A stretch of DNA of 64,000 bases, taken from NCBI GenBank assembly GCA_018894105.1, contig CM032122.1:34379404-34443403 (forward strand). The letters run 5' to 3'. Positions within the stretch are counted from its first letter, which is position 1; every line of letters starts with the position of its first letter. This document shows positions 49,403 through 61,460 of this stretch, piece after piece. The notes under the pieces were generated by a model. That model did no database searches and was not told the DNA's origin. It saw nothing but the letters and a program-made list of their open reading frames with translations. The translations under genes were made by a program, and so were the position numbers. This stretch comes from Jacaranda mimosifolia (Eukaryota > Streptophyta > Magnoliopsida > Lamiales > Bignoniaceae).

Positions 49403-50898
49403 TTAGTGAATTCCTAAAGTGTGGGTGAGAAAGCAAATAAGTTAATTTTCCTTCTTAAATATAACTTCCAAATTAACATAATATAAGAGTGACCAAGTGT
49501 TTTAATTTGAGAATCATGAAGAAAACTGAAAACATTAATGCATGGTATATGGTTGCACTAATAAACTCTTCAGATGATTGGGGAATGTCTGATTATTTTA
49601 GAATTTTTTTTTTTTAAAAAGGGACAAGTATATTAAGGAATTTATGAAAAAATAAAGATATTTTTATTTTATATTTTTGCAACCTTTTCTATATTAAATA
49701 TCTTTTCATATAAGATGTTGACTAATTTAGTGATATTGTGTTAATATATATTGTATTACATTCGTATAATGAAATTATATATTTAAATTAATGCCATCAA
49801 GTGGTGCAAATCATGACACTTCTTTTATTTCATCAAATTCGATTGAGTAGGACTTTCAATAATCATGTTCGTCAGAAGTTTTTTGACACGTTTATTCTTT
49901 GAGATTAAATAATACAAATTATTGTAATTGTCTCTTTTTATCAAGAACTTTCCGTTAAATTATGATTTTCTAGACTCCAAACCTTTAATTAATATTCACA
50001 AGTCTGAAAATTCAATTAGCCCCCCGGAGAGAGTACATCATCAAACTAAACCCATCCGTTGTTAACTAGCTGCCAAGATTTAGCAAAATTTCAAGTAAAA
50101 AAATCGGCTTATGCATGCATTTTGTCCTTATAACTTGTGATATTAGTAGCAAAATATTTAATAATAATATGAAAACTGCAATTAAATATACACATTAACT
50201 AAACATCATTTTGATTAATAGAACTTACAAAAATTATATGAAAATTTTCAGAAGCACCATAATCATTGTGAGTAAATTATCAGTGTATATCTGTACATAA
50301 TGACTATTTAATATAAACTAACTTTTACACAAATTATGGCTCCATTTTATGTTAAAATCATTCTTGTAGCAAAATAAATTATCCCACAAAACACGTAAAT
50401 AGACCTTCACTCTAAGTGACAATTTTTCTTGCAGTAATAATAGAGCCCCGGTAGGAATGTACAGTCGAACAACTTCAGAACAGTCAAAACAACTTCAAAA
50501 ACCAACACTCTAAGAAACATTCTGGGAAATAAATCCATAATCCATGAATGTAAAACTACAACATTCGATATGAATCTCTCAAGTTAAATGCTGGGAATGT
50601 CATGCTGATACAGTTTTAGTAGAATTACAGTTCTGCCTAGAAATAGCACATACAGAGTCAAATCAAGGTCTCTAAATCTCACCCAAATAAAACCTAAATA
50701 AAATACAAAGAAAACAGAAGAAGTTCATGTTCAGTGAAGCCGCATTGATGAACACGCTTATTACATGCTCGTCTTCACCCATAAATCGCAATTTCTGCCT
50801 GCTATGCAATTCATCCTAGTCTTACAAATTCTAGAAAACCCCACTTCTTCCTTCCATAGTCAGCACTACAGTTTACATCTCTCTGCAAGTTAGCCACT

Positions 50899-53800
50899 CT
50901 AATATTGGGGCTGAGGCTGGTCAGGCTGAGCCTGGTGGGGCTGAGGCTGGTTGGGATGAGCTTGAGGCTGAAGCTGAAGCTGAGGCTGGCTTTGAGCATG
51001 CAGTGGTGCGTTGACGTTGGTAGCAACCATTTCTAGCTCTTGTAATGCATTAATTGCGGCTTCACTGTTCAAGGATGGCTTTATCAATGCTGCTGTTTGC
51101 TTGACTCTTGATTGCTGGCAGCAAGTTTGGAAGGTATGTATGCGTTAGAACATAAACACCAAATCATTATAATAGTAATGCACAAATACAAAGAAATATC
51201 TATAACATTACTCAACTCACCAAATTTTCAAGTTTTGCTTTGAGATCAAGATAGGCCACTAAGAGCTGGGAGTCTGGGGTTCGAGTTGCCGTTGCTGATG
51301 CATCCTACCAAACATATAAACGCAAATGTAAATATGAATCAATTCAGTAATACAGACGATTGCATATGATCTTCCAGTTTCTATATAAGGACTATGACAG
51401 AAGCAATTTAGAGGAAGTATAGAGGAATGATAGCCTCTGTCCTTTTTTACCAATCTGTGTTCAGGCAGCAAATAAACATGACAAGTAACAAGGTGAGCAT
51501 ATCACTTCATCAATTGCACACCCTTCAGTAACTTAAATTGCTTGCGCAGTTAGCAATGGGAAAATTAAAAGTGATTCAATTGCTCACCAAGTTAGGACTA
51601 GATAGTAATAGTTAGGCTAAACTCACATTTGTAACTCTTAAAACATACAAATTGAGCCAATTTTATGGATCAGTTTGCTCATTCAAGCCAACTGCCAACA
51701 TATTTATCGTTCTCTCACTGGAAAATGAAGGGAGAAGACAGCAAATCCTTGATCCAGTGATTGACAAAATCACAAAAATGAAGAAGACATGGTCCAATAT
51801 GTTCATCAAAACCAAGTGCCAACCATACTAGTCATTCTGCTGAAGGAAACCATAATCTTCATATATGTCGAATGATATAATTTTCATATATGTTGAATTA
51901 GAAGTGAGATCTGTGGTAAAACTAGTTCATAGTAGAGAGATAAATAGAATAACAACAATCTGATGACAGGACTGCAAAATAATGCTGATGCTAATGATAA
52001 TAGAAACAAGATTTTACTTGACGGATAGCTAAAAGAAAGCCCCTTCAGAAATTCTCATTTATAACATCCTGAAAAATCTTGTCCAATCTAGAAAATCCAG
52101 TGTGTGTGGGGGGCCTTGGCTGCAGGGTGGACTTTATTTTAAAATTGTACTTATAGGGTGACAAAACATCAAAATTAGACTCCAACACCTTTTAGTTGGA
52201 ATAAACATTTCAAAGGTGTTTATATAAACTTTGATTTTCTACTAGCCCAGCGCTAACTCTTCGATATATCTCTTGCTGGAATCGAACCATCAGAAGATAC
52301 GTTTGGTTTCGAACATGAGGAGCATGTCATGCTAATGTACCTTGTTCACATCTCAAGATTCAACATTGATGAGCACATTAAACTATCCACGTGACTGAGA
52401 GACCTCACAGCCCAAGCACGACAACACAATTATCAGGACACGCTCTACAACTTAGCAAATAGCACAACACTAAAACTGAGAATGAGATTGCATAAGGTTT
52501 AGCATTTGAGCGTATATCATTTACATTAACCTATAGTGTTATTTTAAAGCTCACACTTAACCAAGAAACTCTCGCTGATGAACTCGAGCAGGTTGTGACT
52601 AATCATTAATATAAGGTTATGTCAATTACCAATTACTATGATACTGCAGAGATGGAAAACCTAACTTTAGGAATCCATTCTATTCCCACAACCACAAGCA
52701 ATACAACAGTGGAAAAACAATCCAAAGATATCTAAATGTCTTCCCAATTTATTCATTGAACTATTTTCCAAAACTACTCTTGTGAATGACATCCACTACT
52801 GAAGGAAATGTTGGAGGAATGAAAGGTATGCACAAACATACCTCCAAATACAAACAAAAGACTCTGGGTTGCCTTTTTTTGTGTCTTGGTTGAATTATAC
52901 CATCTTCCAACTTTTCGTGAGCGGATACCCCAGAGGAGAAAGCCAAGTTACTAATTTTTTCATAAATAAAAGAAAAATTACTAGATTTTTCCATTGGATT
53001 TTGCTAGATCCTTTTACTTTGTACATACTTTTTGTATCAAAAATTTTGTTAAAAAATCATGAATTTATTATTCCAAATTGCCACCTTACTTATCCATATG
53101 TCCATGTCAGTTGCAAATGTTAGGGGTTTATAAGTTTCTATCAACTTTGGGTGAAAGCAACAATGGTGAAACAAGCTAAGTTTATTGAAATGCACATTTG
53201 TTCCAAAAATCTAATATTTTTTAATATTTTCTTTAGATGGGTTTCTAGGATGGAACAAACATGTTTTCCCATTTTTGAATAGAAGATTCTAAAGAAAACT
53301 TTTGTATTCTTTTTGGAAAAAAATTAATTGTTAAAATATTTTATGTATCTAGTCTTATTTATATAGTAGATCACACTTGTATCCCTATCGTTCTTGTAAT
53401 CTAGTCCTAATCTCATCTCCATTTGCCTCATATAGTTCACCTCTCTTCTAAGATGATATGTGACAGGGAGGGGGGGGGGGGGGGAACCCAAAACACTATC
53501 CCCTACTCTTCCATTGTGTCAATGTCCCAGCTTGTCTCATCCGTCACATTGCCTCAACCTAGATCTTGTATCACTAATGCACTGTCGAGGGTGGAGCTCC
53601 ATCTTCTCTAGGCACCTAGGTTGCAATTGAGGCACTATGTTCTCTCCAATACCACCTCTAGTTAGACACCTGACCAATACTCCTCTCCGTCGTTCAAATC
53701 CTTTTTCTTTTTTCTTTTCCCCTTCATAGGATAAAGAAAAAGCTTTTTTCTCTTTTGTTGCCTGCTTTTTCATTAAAGAAACGTCTAGTATTGGTGCCTG

Positions 53801-56800
53801 TTTTTTACCCTCCACTATTATTGAATCTTCTTTGTAATATTTTTGTCGGTAATTAGGGGCAAAAAAATAAAAAAAGAGTCACTTTTGTCAGCTATTCTTT
53901 ATGTAGGCTTTTGGGTATCTGATCTAGGCTTTGCTAAGTCCTTTATATAGGCTTTTGTTAATTATCCTCTGAAAAATGAGTCACTTTTAGTGTCTGATGT
54001 AGGCTTTACTAAGCCCTCAACTATCCATGACCTTAATTTTCTGTCCATCTAACTCCCCAAAAAGAATCTGATTGCCACGGCTAAGTAAAATTTTATCGTG
54101 ATTTCTGTTTGATTGTCACCATTGGATTCCCACATCAGTTAAGCACATGTGTAATATTATTGAATCTTCTTTGTAATATTTTTGTTGGTAATTAGGGGCA
54201 AAAAAATAAAAAAAGAGTCACTTTTGTCAGCTATTCTTTATGTAGGCTTTTGGGTATCTGATCTAGGCTTTGCTAAGTCCTTTATATAGGCTTTTGTTAA
54301 TTATCCTTTGAAAAATGAGTCACTTTTAGTGTCTGATGTAGGCTTTACTAAGCCCTCAACTATCCATGACCTTAATTTTCTGTCCATCTAACTCCCCAAA
54401 AAGAATCTGATTGTCACGGCTAAGTAAAATTTTATCGTGATTTTTGTTTGATTGTCACCATTGGATTCCCACATCGGTTAAGCATATGTGTAGTGGTCTC
54501 TATATATGACCTTGGATAATACACATCTCTCGAGCTAGCTTTGGGAGGTGAGTTAGGCTCAAAATCCATTCATATTAGTCACCCATTCCTAGTGTTAAGC
54601 TACCAGATATTGTTGGACCACCCATTTCATTTTATTCCACACTTTAAATTCACACGTCACTTAAGTATATGTATAATGTTCTCTATGGCCTTGGACAATC
54701 CCCATCTCTCAAACTAGTTTTTGGGATGAGTTAGGCTCAAAGTTTATTATTTGACAATCACAACTAAAATATAATTTCTATCTCATTATTTTACTCTAGT
54801 ACGATGTTTCCACCACTTAGAGCCTAGTGCTCAAATAAATTTTCTATTCCTCTACTCATTTTCTATTTCTCATACCAAATTTATTTATGCTTTTTCTACT
54901 CATCTGGGCTCTATGGATGCTTATAGCTTGAAAGTGGGTGTTAAAATATTTTAAAGTATTAGGATCATTCTTCTTTTTGGGTGTGTGTGTCTGTGTGTGT
55001 TTATGTTTTTCTGTAACACAGCGCAACTTGAAAAGAAGTGTTGAAATATTTTCTTTATGCAGTTTTGTTTTTAAGTTAGTTTATTATAGGCAATACCTTA
55101 ATCCCATCTTTATATATATAGGTAGGGTTCTTTAGTACATTATCTAAATACCATTCCCTCTTCTAACATCAATTAAGTGCAACAACAGAGTGATTAAGTT
55201 TCAAACAAAGTGATCTAAAGATAGTAGCAGAAATATAATAATTTCATAGTACCAAAAAGATAACTAAGTTATGTTATCTTCCCTTAATTTTGGAACGTAG
55301 ACTTACGTGTGACCCAACAATTTCTATAAGATGAGTACTGAGTAGCAAATATAAATATTGTACTGAAGTTCAATGCATATTTCCAACTCAAAATTACTTC
55401 AAGTTAAACTCTCAAATATGGATGATCTGTCATTTGAAAGTTATTGCCTTCAGCACTATCACCTACAGATGCAAGCAACATGAATTACTAATAGGTAATT
55501 TTCTCATTTGTGGAAGATATTCAAATTGTATCTACCATCACAAAGGAACAAGAAAACTAGTCTATTTCTTGTTTTTTACCTAAAATTACTACCATTGTCT
55601 CCTTCACATTCTAAATCTAGTCATAATATTACTTGCAACAATTTGATGGATGAACTAACATTTCTTGGCTAAGAGGATAAACAGAAAATTCAATGACATT
55701 CTTCCCATAAATTTATTGTATTTTAAGTACAAGTTTCTTACCTTTTTAGGCCGACCCAAAGGTTTACCAGAAAGCTTCCTAGGTTTCTTGGGCTGCCCAG
55801 TAGTCAGATACCTCGGCTTCTTTGCCTCACCACCTGCCTTTGGCGGCCGCCCTCGACGCTTCCCTGCCACTGGGAGAAATCCACCACCAACCGCAGGCGG
55901 TGCACCAACATTAGCAACTCCAACAGCAACAGGTGTCGCTGCTGCCCCACCACCAACAGGCGCCCCAGGAGCAAACCCTTCGACCACATTAATAGGCTTA
56001 GGTGGCCTCCCCCGTGGCCTCCCCGGCCCCTTCTCTCGGGCAGCTAGAGCAGCAGGGGCAGCATTCTTTTTGGGCCTCCCCCTGCCTCTCCCCAGCCCAC
56101 CACCACCACCAGTAGGCCCACCAGTCTTTGGTGGACGACCAGGTCCCTGCTTTGGCGGACGCCCACGGCCTCTCACTGGCCCACCACCAGCTGGCCCATT
56201 AACCGGTCCAACAGAAACAGCACCGGTCCCAGGCCCAATAGCCACGTTGTGCGGCGGCTGGGCCGCAAAAACGGGAACAGCAGCTTGAACTGACTCGGGC
56301 TTGGGCTTGGGAGGGCGGCCGGGCCGTCTCTTCGACCCAGCGGAAGCGGGATCAGAAGAAACCGCCTTAACAGCACCGTTGACGGCAGCAGCAGCAGATC
56401 TAGGGAGCTTGTAAGAGTGCTTGACCATCAGAAGTTGACCACTCGCCTTCAAACGCTTGAGGTTGTGAGTCAACAGCGCCGAGTGTGTCGGTGGCAGGTT
56501 GGAGTAGTTAGTTTCTATGTACTTAGCTATAGCCCTCTTGCTAGACCCGTTTCGCTCCTTCAGCGCGGATATCGCCGCCGTTATCATCTGCACAAAAACG
56601 CCAAGAAAGTTATCATCTGCACAAAACCCCCAAGAAAATCACAATTCGGAAAAAAAATCTCGCGAAACATCGAAAACAGAAGGGCACGGCAAAGCTTGGG
56701 AAAGAAGATAGAAAGGTGGTTCGGTTTTGGGGGTGACTGGAAAGAGTATTAATACCTCAGCGTAAGGTGGGTGGTTGTGGACGGGAGGTTGGGCGGGGGT

Positions 56801-56881
56801 GGGGTTGGCCGCAGCGGCGGCGGTGGCGGGAACAGCCGTTGGCTGGGCGGCCAGCGGTGGTGGATCCAACGCTGGGTCCAT
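50899..56881 (-). CDS. HON4: Linker-histone-domain AT-hook protein (HON4-like, HMGA type)
   Basis: Exons: 56881-56756, 56587-55742, 51304-51221, 51114-50899, giving 423 aa. Residues 1-35 are Pro/Ala-rich. The H1/H5 globular (winged-helix) domain covers about 36-110: PPYAEMITAAISALKERNG, SSKRAIAKYIE, LLTHNLKRLKASGQLLMV. Residues about 125-325 carry at least eight GRP AT-hook cores, such as RRPGRPPKPKP, RGRGRPPKQG, GRGRGRPKK and KRRGRPPK. Exons 3 and 4 add a short coiled-coil-like segment (LLVAYLDLKAKLENL, then QSRVKQ) and a Gln/Pro/His-rich tail ending QPDQPQPQY. Family role: a nuclear protein that binds AT-rich DNA and competes with or modifies H1. It resembles Arabidopsis HON4 (At3g18035), with HON5 as the alternative. 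Exon 2 is very GC-rich in contrast to the flanks, and intron 2 is 4.4 kb, with a 339-bp tandem duplication. Splicing of exons 3 and 4 is phase-consistent, but they are read from a weaker family match than exons 1 and 2. Confidence 0.92.
53470..53484. repeat. G15 homopolymer, HON4 intron 2
   Basis: Fifteen consecutive G residues follow GGGA on the plus strand inside the large intron of the HON4-like gene. It can form a G-quadruplex on the template strand. Its exact length may be uncertain because homopolymers are error-prone in assemblies. Confidence 0.85.
53816..54493. repeat. 339-bp direct tandem duplication in HON4 intron 2
   Basis: The segment beginning TATTATTGAATCTTC at 53816 is repeated from 54155, with only a handful of base changes over 339 bp (for example TTGTCGG versus TTGTTGG, and ACATCAGTT versus ACATCGGTT). 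Each unit has its own internal repeat (GAGTCACTTTT...GGCTTT). The ends carry CCCACATCGGTTAAG, followed outside by TTGGATAATACACATCTCTC and GAGCTAGCTTTGGG, words common in plant LTR-type repeats. A diverged third copy of that part lies at about 54650-54740. The near-identity points to a recent duplication. Confidence 0.9.
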
Positions 56882-56899
56882 GCACTCAATTTAAAATTA

Positions 56900-57020
56900 T
56901 CTGAATCGAAGATAGAGAGAGAAAAGGGGGTGAGAATTGAGAGAGAGAGTGAGTGAGTGTGTGTGTGTGCGCGTATATTTGTGTGTGAGGATAGAGATGA
57001 AAAAGGCATTGGGGGGTGAG
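56900..57020 (-). promoter_or_regulatory. Leader/promoter of HON4 with GA and GT tracts
   Basis: Upstream of the start codon the plus strand reads GAGAGAGAAAAGG, then (GA)n and (GT)n with GCGCG near 56970, so the sense leader is pyrimidine-rich with CT and CA dinucleotide runs. No clear TATA box is seen, as is common for housekeeping chromatin genes. Confidence 0.5.
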
Positions 57021-58160
57021 GTGTGAGGTGGATTGGACCGTTGGAGCCACTGTGTGTAATTGTGTGTAGCTTACCTCTAAATTTGTCTTTTTCTTCCCTT
57101 TGTTATATTCCTCCCAATTTAAAAAGTTAAATTCTATTAATTTTATAATATTATAGATGTTGGTGATATTTTTTCAAATATAAATTGATAGCAAGATTCA
57201 TGTTGACTTGGTTCAAGCTGCTTGATTTCAAATATAATAGTATTTTTAGCATATTAATAATGTAATAAATAATACTTTATTTTTTAATGAAGAAAGCGAC
57301 TTTTTTTTCTTTTCGAGCGAAAAATAGAGTCGGCATATTTTGAATTAATATTAATAGTAATAACTGATAAATACTTTTCTATTAATAATTATTAGTTATT
57401 TTTATTATTAGACATATATTCTTTTCCTAAAATATAGGGTTATGTCCCATTCCTTGACATATAAAATGGTGTATCCATATAGGAGCTTTTGGAATTTAGA
57501 TTTTCTTCCATGGAATTTATGGATTTTAAATTAATTAGCCCACATGTTTTTAAAAAGAGAAGAAAAAAAAAAAAAGAATTGGAGCCATTATTAAGATTTA
57601 GAAATATAAAAAGATAAAAACATGAAGGTAAATGAAATAAATGAATAAAACATTGTTGGAGTAAAAAAAAGTTAAGGCATATTTTTGGATTCGTTTTTTC
57701 TGAAAATGTTGCCATCTTTAAGTGGAATATTTATTTATTCATTCACTTTTTGACTGATTATTTTCCAAAAAAATATTTCTAATAATTATCATGTATTCCA
57801 TAATCATAAACCCATGAGTGCTATTGAGCGATCTATTTTTTATTAAATAATTATTTTATCAATCAATTGAGTAATAATAAATAAAAATTGTCAAAAAAGA
57901 AATAACGGGATAAGTTAGTTTTTTGGTTTTGTTTTTGTTTTTGTTAGTCTTGAAGTTAAAGAAACTCACTTTGTAATATATAAATGGAGGAATGATCTGG
58001 GACAAAGAAACTATATCTGTTTTCAAACTATTTCCAAAGCATAATATCATATTTCAAAGGTCTGTACCCCATTGTCAAAAGCAAGACTTCATTTTCAGAA
58101 AACCTATTTTTTCCATCAGAAAAAATAAATAAATCAAATATATTTGCAAATAGAGTGCTA

Positions 58161-58507
58161 CCCGTTTGGTTTTATTTCATTTTCATTTTCATCATTTTTA
58201 AAATTTTAAAAATTAGTTAGTGGAAATGAGTTAAAAATGAATTTGTATTTGGATGAACTGTTGAAAAAGTAATGATTATGTTGGGTTTAATAGGTTATAG
58301 ATGGAGAGAGATAGAAATAATAGAATAGAGAGAGAATATATATAGGATATTGGGATAAGTCGATAAGATATATAGGTTATTGAAGAATATATTTTAAAAA
58401 TAAAAATGAAAATGATGTTGGGTGAAATATGTAAAAAGTGATGTATTTTATTTATAAAATAATAGAAAATTAAAAAATTGGCTATGGGAATGAAACCAAA
58501 CAAGCCC
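58161..58507. mobile_element. Tourist-like MITE, family A, first of an inverted pair
   Basis: It starts CCCGTTTGGTTTTATTTCAT and ends AATGAAACCAAACAAGCCC. The interior shares TGGAGAGAGATAGAAATAAT and AAAATGAAAATGATGTTGGG with the 41845 copy. The right end abuts a second copy in the opposite orientation. Confidence 0.75.
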
Positions 58508-58660
58508 ATTTTCAAATCTCATTTCACATTTTTCATTATTTAAAAAATTAAATATATTATTTTTTACACATTTTCACTCAACATATTTTTATTTTCATTC
58601 TCAAAATATATTTTTCAATAATTTATATATCTTCTCTCAATAACTTATATATCTTCTCTC

Positions 58661-58710
<50 letters not shown>

Positions 58711-58865
58711 CTGTCCAGTTACAACCTACAAAACTTAATATAATAATTACTTTTTTAACAACTATTCATACACAAACTTATTTTAACTCATTTTCATTAA
58801 CTACTTTTTTAAATTTTGAAAATGATGAAAATAGAAAATTGAAATGAAAATAAAACCAAACGGGC
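58508..58865. mobile_element. Tourist-like MITE, family A, second of an inverted pair
   Basis: The reverse complement starts AGCCCGTTTGGTTTTATTTT and continues with TTTTCATCATTTTCAAAATT and AATGAAAATGAGTTAAAAT, matching the 58161 copy in order. It contains the (ATT)n run. The left end is diverged or overlaps the right end of its partner. Together the two make an imperfect inverted repeat of about 700 bp. Confidence 0.7.
58661..58708. repeat. (ATT)n microsatellite inside a MITE
   Basis: About 15 ATT triplets in a row, replacing the GAGAGAATATATATA-type part seen in sister MITE copies. Confidence 0.9.
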
Positions 58866-59739
58866 TAGCGTGTCCACTTAGCATGCCAAACCTTTAAAAC
58901 AAACGAATTTAAATAATTTAATATAAGCAGAAAATGAAAAAACAAATCTTCCAAATATTTTCGCAAAATATCTACTAAGAATGTACTTCAAAAAAAATCT
59001 AAATATTGTACTTGTTGTTTAATATTAAAAAAAGGAAAATGAAGAAGAGATAATCATATAGGAATCCGAACATTTGAGGATGATTGGTACGAAGGAACAA
59101 AATGATATGAGAATAGAATGATATTAATAATAAAATAAAAATTAAAAAAGAATAGGGTTAGTGTAACTCATCATATATTTAGTGTGTAAAGGAATGAGAT
59201 ATCAATGAAATCATCTTTATTTATGTGATTCGATTATCCTGACTAGCAATAACTAATAGGAGTGGAATGAACCTATTTTGAATGACTAAATTACCCTTTG
59301 TAGACAATTAATAAAACAAAAATGTTTATTCATAAGTGTTTTTTTTCCCATGTATTGCTTTAAAAAAAAATTGTGGGGTGATATATTATTAAGTATTTGT
59401 AATATCAATTTTAATATTATTGAAACTAAATTAGTCAATGTGTATTTTTTAACACACACACACACACATTCACTGAAAAAAGTATAGCTATAATTGTTTT
59501 TTTAAAATCGCTCTTTTTATTATTATAAATTAGCAAGCTCTTCTGAACTTTTAATAACATATCACTAAATATAAAATATTATATAGCTAAAGTGCTTAAA
59601 GTTTTTTGTGACAAGACTAGAATGCTTTTATTTTTATTTTATTTTTCAAATTTTAATTTGAAAAATCATTGAGAGAATTTAATTTTTTGTGATAGGACTA
59701 AAATCACCCTTTTTTGAAATTTTAGCTTCAAGGCAATCT

Positions 59740-60735
59740 TGGAGCAATTAAATGTTGCTTCTATTTCAGGCGCAAATCTTAAATTGCCCTTAAATATTCA
59801 CTTCCGTTGGTCTTTTACAGGCATTTGCCTTAAAGCAATCTTACGAGATAATTAATTCTTATATTCTAACCTTTTTTATGTACTGATCTTTACCTGGCCT
59901 TGTATAAGCATTTGCTTTAAAAGCGATTTTAGAAGATAGTCAATTCTTATATTCTGGACTTATTCAAGTATAACTTTTTAATTAGTTTTTTACAAATATT
60001 TACCTTAAAATGATCTAAGGAGATAATTAATTCTTATATTTCGATCTTTTTCATGTACATATCTTTAATTGACTTTTTATAGACATTAACCTGAAAGCGA
60101 TCTTAAACGATAGTCAATTACTATATTTTGACGTTTTTCAGGTACAGATCTTTAATTGACTTTTTATAGACATTAATCTAAAAGCGAATTTAAGAGAGAG
60201 TCAATTCTTATATTCCAACGTTTTTCAGGTACAAATCTTTAATTAACGTTTTACATGCACTTACCTAAAAACAATCTTAGGCTAAGAGGGTGTTTGGCTA
60301 ATCTTATTTGAAACATCTTATAAGGTCCTATATCTTATAAGATGTTTTTAAAACTTATAAGACGTTAGATCTTATTTTTAAAATAAGTTGTTGAAATGTT
60401 TGGATAAAATAAGATCTTGAAACTTATAAGATGTTAATAATGACAATTTTATAATTAAAATGGTTAAAAATGAAGTAGTTTGTTAAGATTTTAAAAATAA
60501 GTTAGGGTTTCCTTACTTTTTTAAAAAGAACTTATAATCTCCTAACATCTTATTTTAGGATCTTATAAGCTTTTTTTTAAAAAATTTACCAAACACTTTT
60601 TATCAATTTATAAGCTCTTAAACATCTTATAAGATATTTTAAAGAGCTTATAACTCACCCAAACACCCTCTAATTCTTATATTCCGACCTTTTTTTAAGG
60701 ACAAATGTTTAAGTTGGTCTGTACAGATATACTTA
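59740..60735. repeat. Degenerate ~90-bp tandem array interrupted by a MITE
   Basis: Units share AATTCTTATATTC, GACCTTTTTCAGGTACA, ATCTTTAATTGACTTTTTA and TAGACATTAACCTAAAAGCGA. The landmark TTCTTATATT or a variant recurs near 59866, 59943, 60031, 60112, 60203 and 60675. The array stops at 60285, is resumed at 60671 with ATTCTTATATTCCGACC, and the intervening 385 bp are a MITE. The array is old and diverged. Confidence 0.75.
60286..60670. mobile_element. Tourist-like MITE, family B, nested in the tandem array
   Basis: The ends are GAGGGTGTTTGGCTAA and CACCCAAACACCCTC, with TAA directly outside both (60283-60285 and 60671-60673). The interior carries repeated CTTATAAGATGTT words in both orientations. 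At 385 bp, it is the most complete family B member here. Confidence 0.85.
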
Positions 60736-60933
60736 CTGACCTGATATCCTCCATGACCTATTATAGTACCTGGGATTCTAAAGTGACATTGAACAAAGAC
60801 ACTTAAAAGAAATAGACAAGTTTTGGTAATTAGTTCATAAGATGTCTCAAGTCAATCATCATTTCATCATTATATTATGCATCTCACATATTCCCATGAG
60901 CTCAAAGGAACAACTATAGAAACAAAAATATAT

Positions 60934-61460
60934 GTTACTTGGAGATTGTTGTGTTGATTGAGCTTTTGATCCTATATATTGATCATCGCTCTACTAGGAG
61001 TGACTATTTTTTTAGCTTATTTGTTTCCTGGCATAGCAAAAAACAAATAGAGATATATAGTTGCTATAGTATTGAATATGATATTATGTTCTTGCAGATA
61101 CCATACCTAAATTACTTTAGCTTCACTCTCCTTATTAGAAGATATATTATAAGAAATTCATTAGCTACTACTCTATATTGTGATAATCGAAGTGCCACTC
61201 AATTTATTCACAATGATGTATTTCATAAATGCACCAAACACATTTAAATCGATTATCCCTTTGCTTGTCATTATGTTACCTGTGGTACTCTCAACTTGAT
61301 TTAATTATGTCTTCTCTACATATCAAAAAGGCTAATATCTTAATTAAAACTCATGTTCCTGGTCACCTTCGGGGGTTCATTTCCAAACTTAAGTTGGCAT
61401 CCACAAATATTGCATTGATTTTTATGCATGTATTAGCATGTCATGCTAGGGATTCCTAGT
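60934..61460 (+). pseudogene. Decayed Ty1/copia RNase H and C-terminal fragment
   Basis: Scattered over several frames are pieces in the order of a Copia polyprotein end: DHRSTRSDYFF and VSWHSKKQ, then LYCDNRSATQFIHNDVFH, CTKHI, IDYPFACHYVTCGTLNL, and HIKKANILIKTHVPGHLRGF. These correspond to the RNase H active-site region and the tail of the polyprotein. Frames shift at least twice, and stops are present (for example a TAA after CTKHI). No intact LTR was recognised beside it. Confidence 0.75.

Larger units (their letters stand above)
38873..50898. other. 12-kb gene-free AT-rich region
   Basis: The left end contains the leader and promoter of the kinase gene, and the right end the 3' flank of the HON4-like gene. 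In between I find no exon set with recognisable content. Open frames here are short and of low complexity. The region is rich in MITE-type elements (41380, 41845, 42744, 47889 and 49032), simple repeats such as (AT)n near 44960, poly-T runs near 44360 and 45540, and an AAT/ATT palindrome at 46439. A possible further decayed family A MITE begins near 43672 (GAGGCCCGTTCGTC). Confidence 0.65.
57021..59739. other. AT-rich intergenic sequence right of HON4
   Basis: No gene can be supported. The region contains a pair of inverted MITEs (58161-58865), an (ATT)n run, a CA microsatellite near 59452-59469, and otherwise unassigned AT-rich DNA. Minus-strand open frames at 57440-57715, 57859-58050 and 58276-58515 are low-complexity or lie within the MITE. 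Confidence 0.6.

Noticed and set aside
55665..56288. Plus-strand open frame of 207 codons with Pro/Gly repeats
   Set aside because: It is the complement of the GC-rich AT-hook exon of the HON4-like gene; long antisense frames are expected there.
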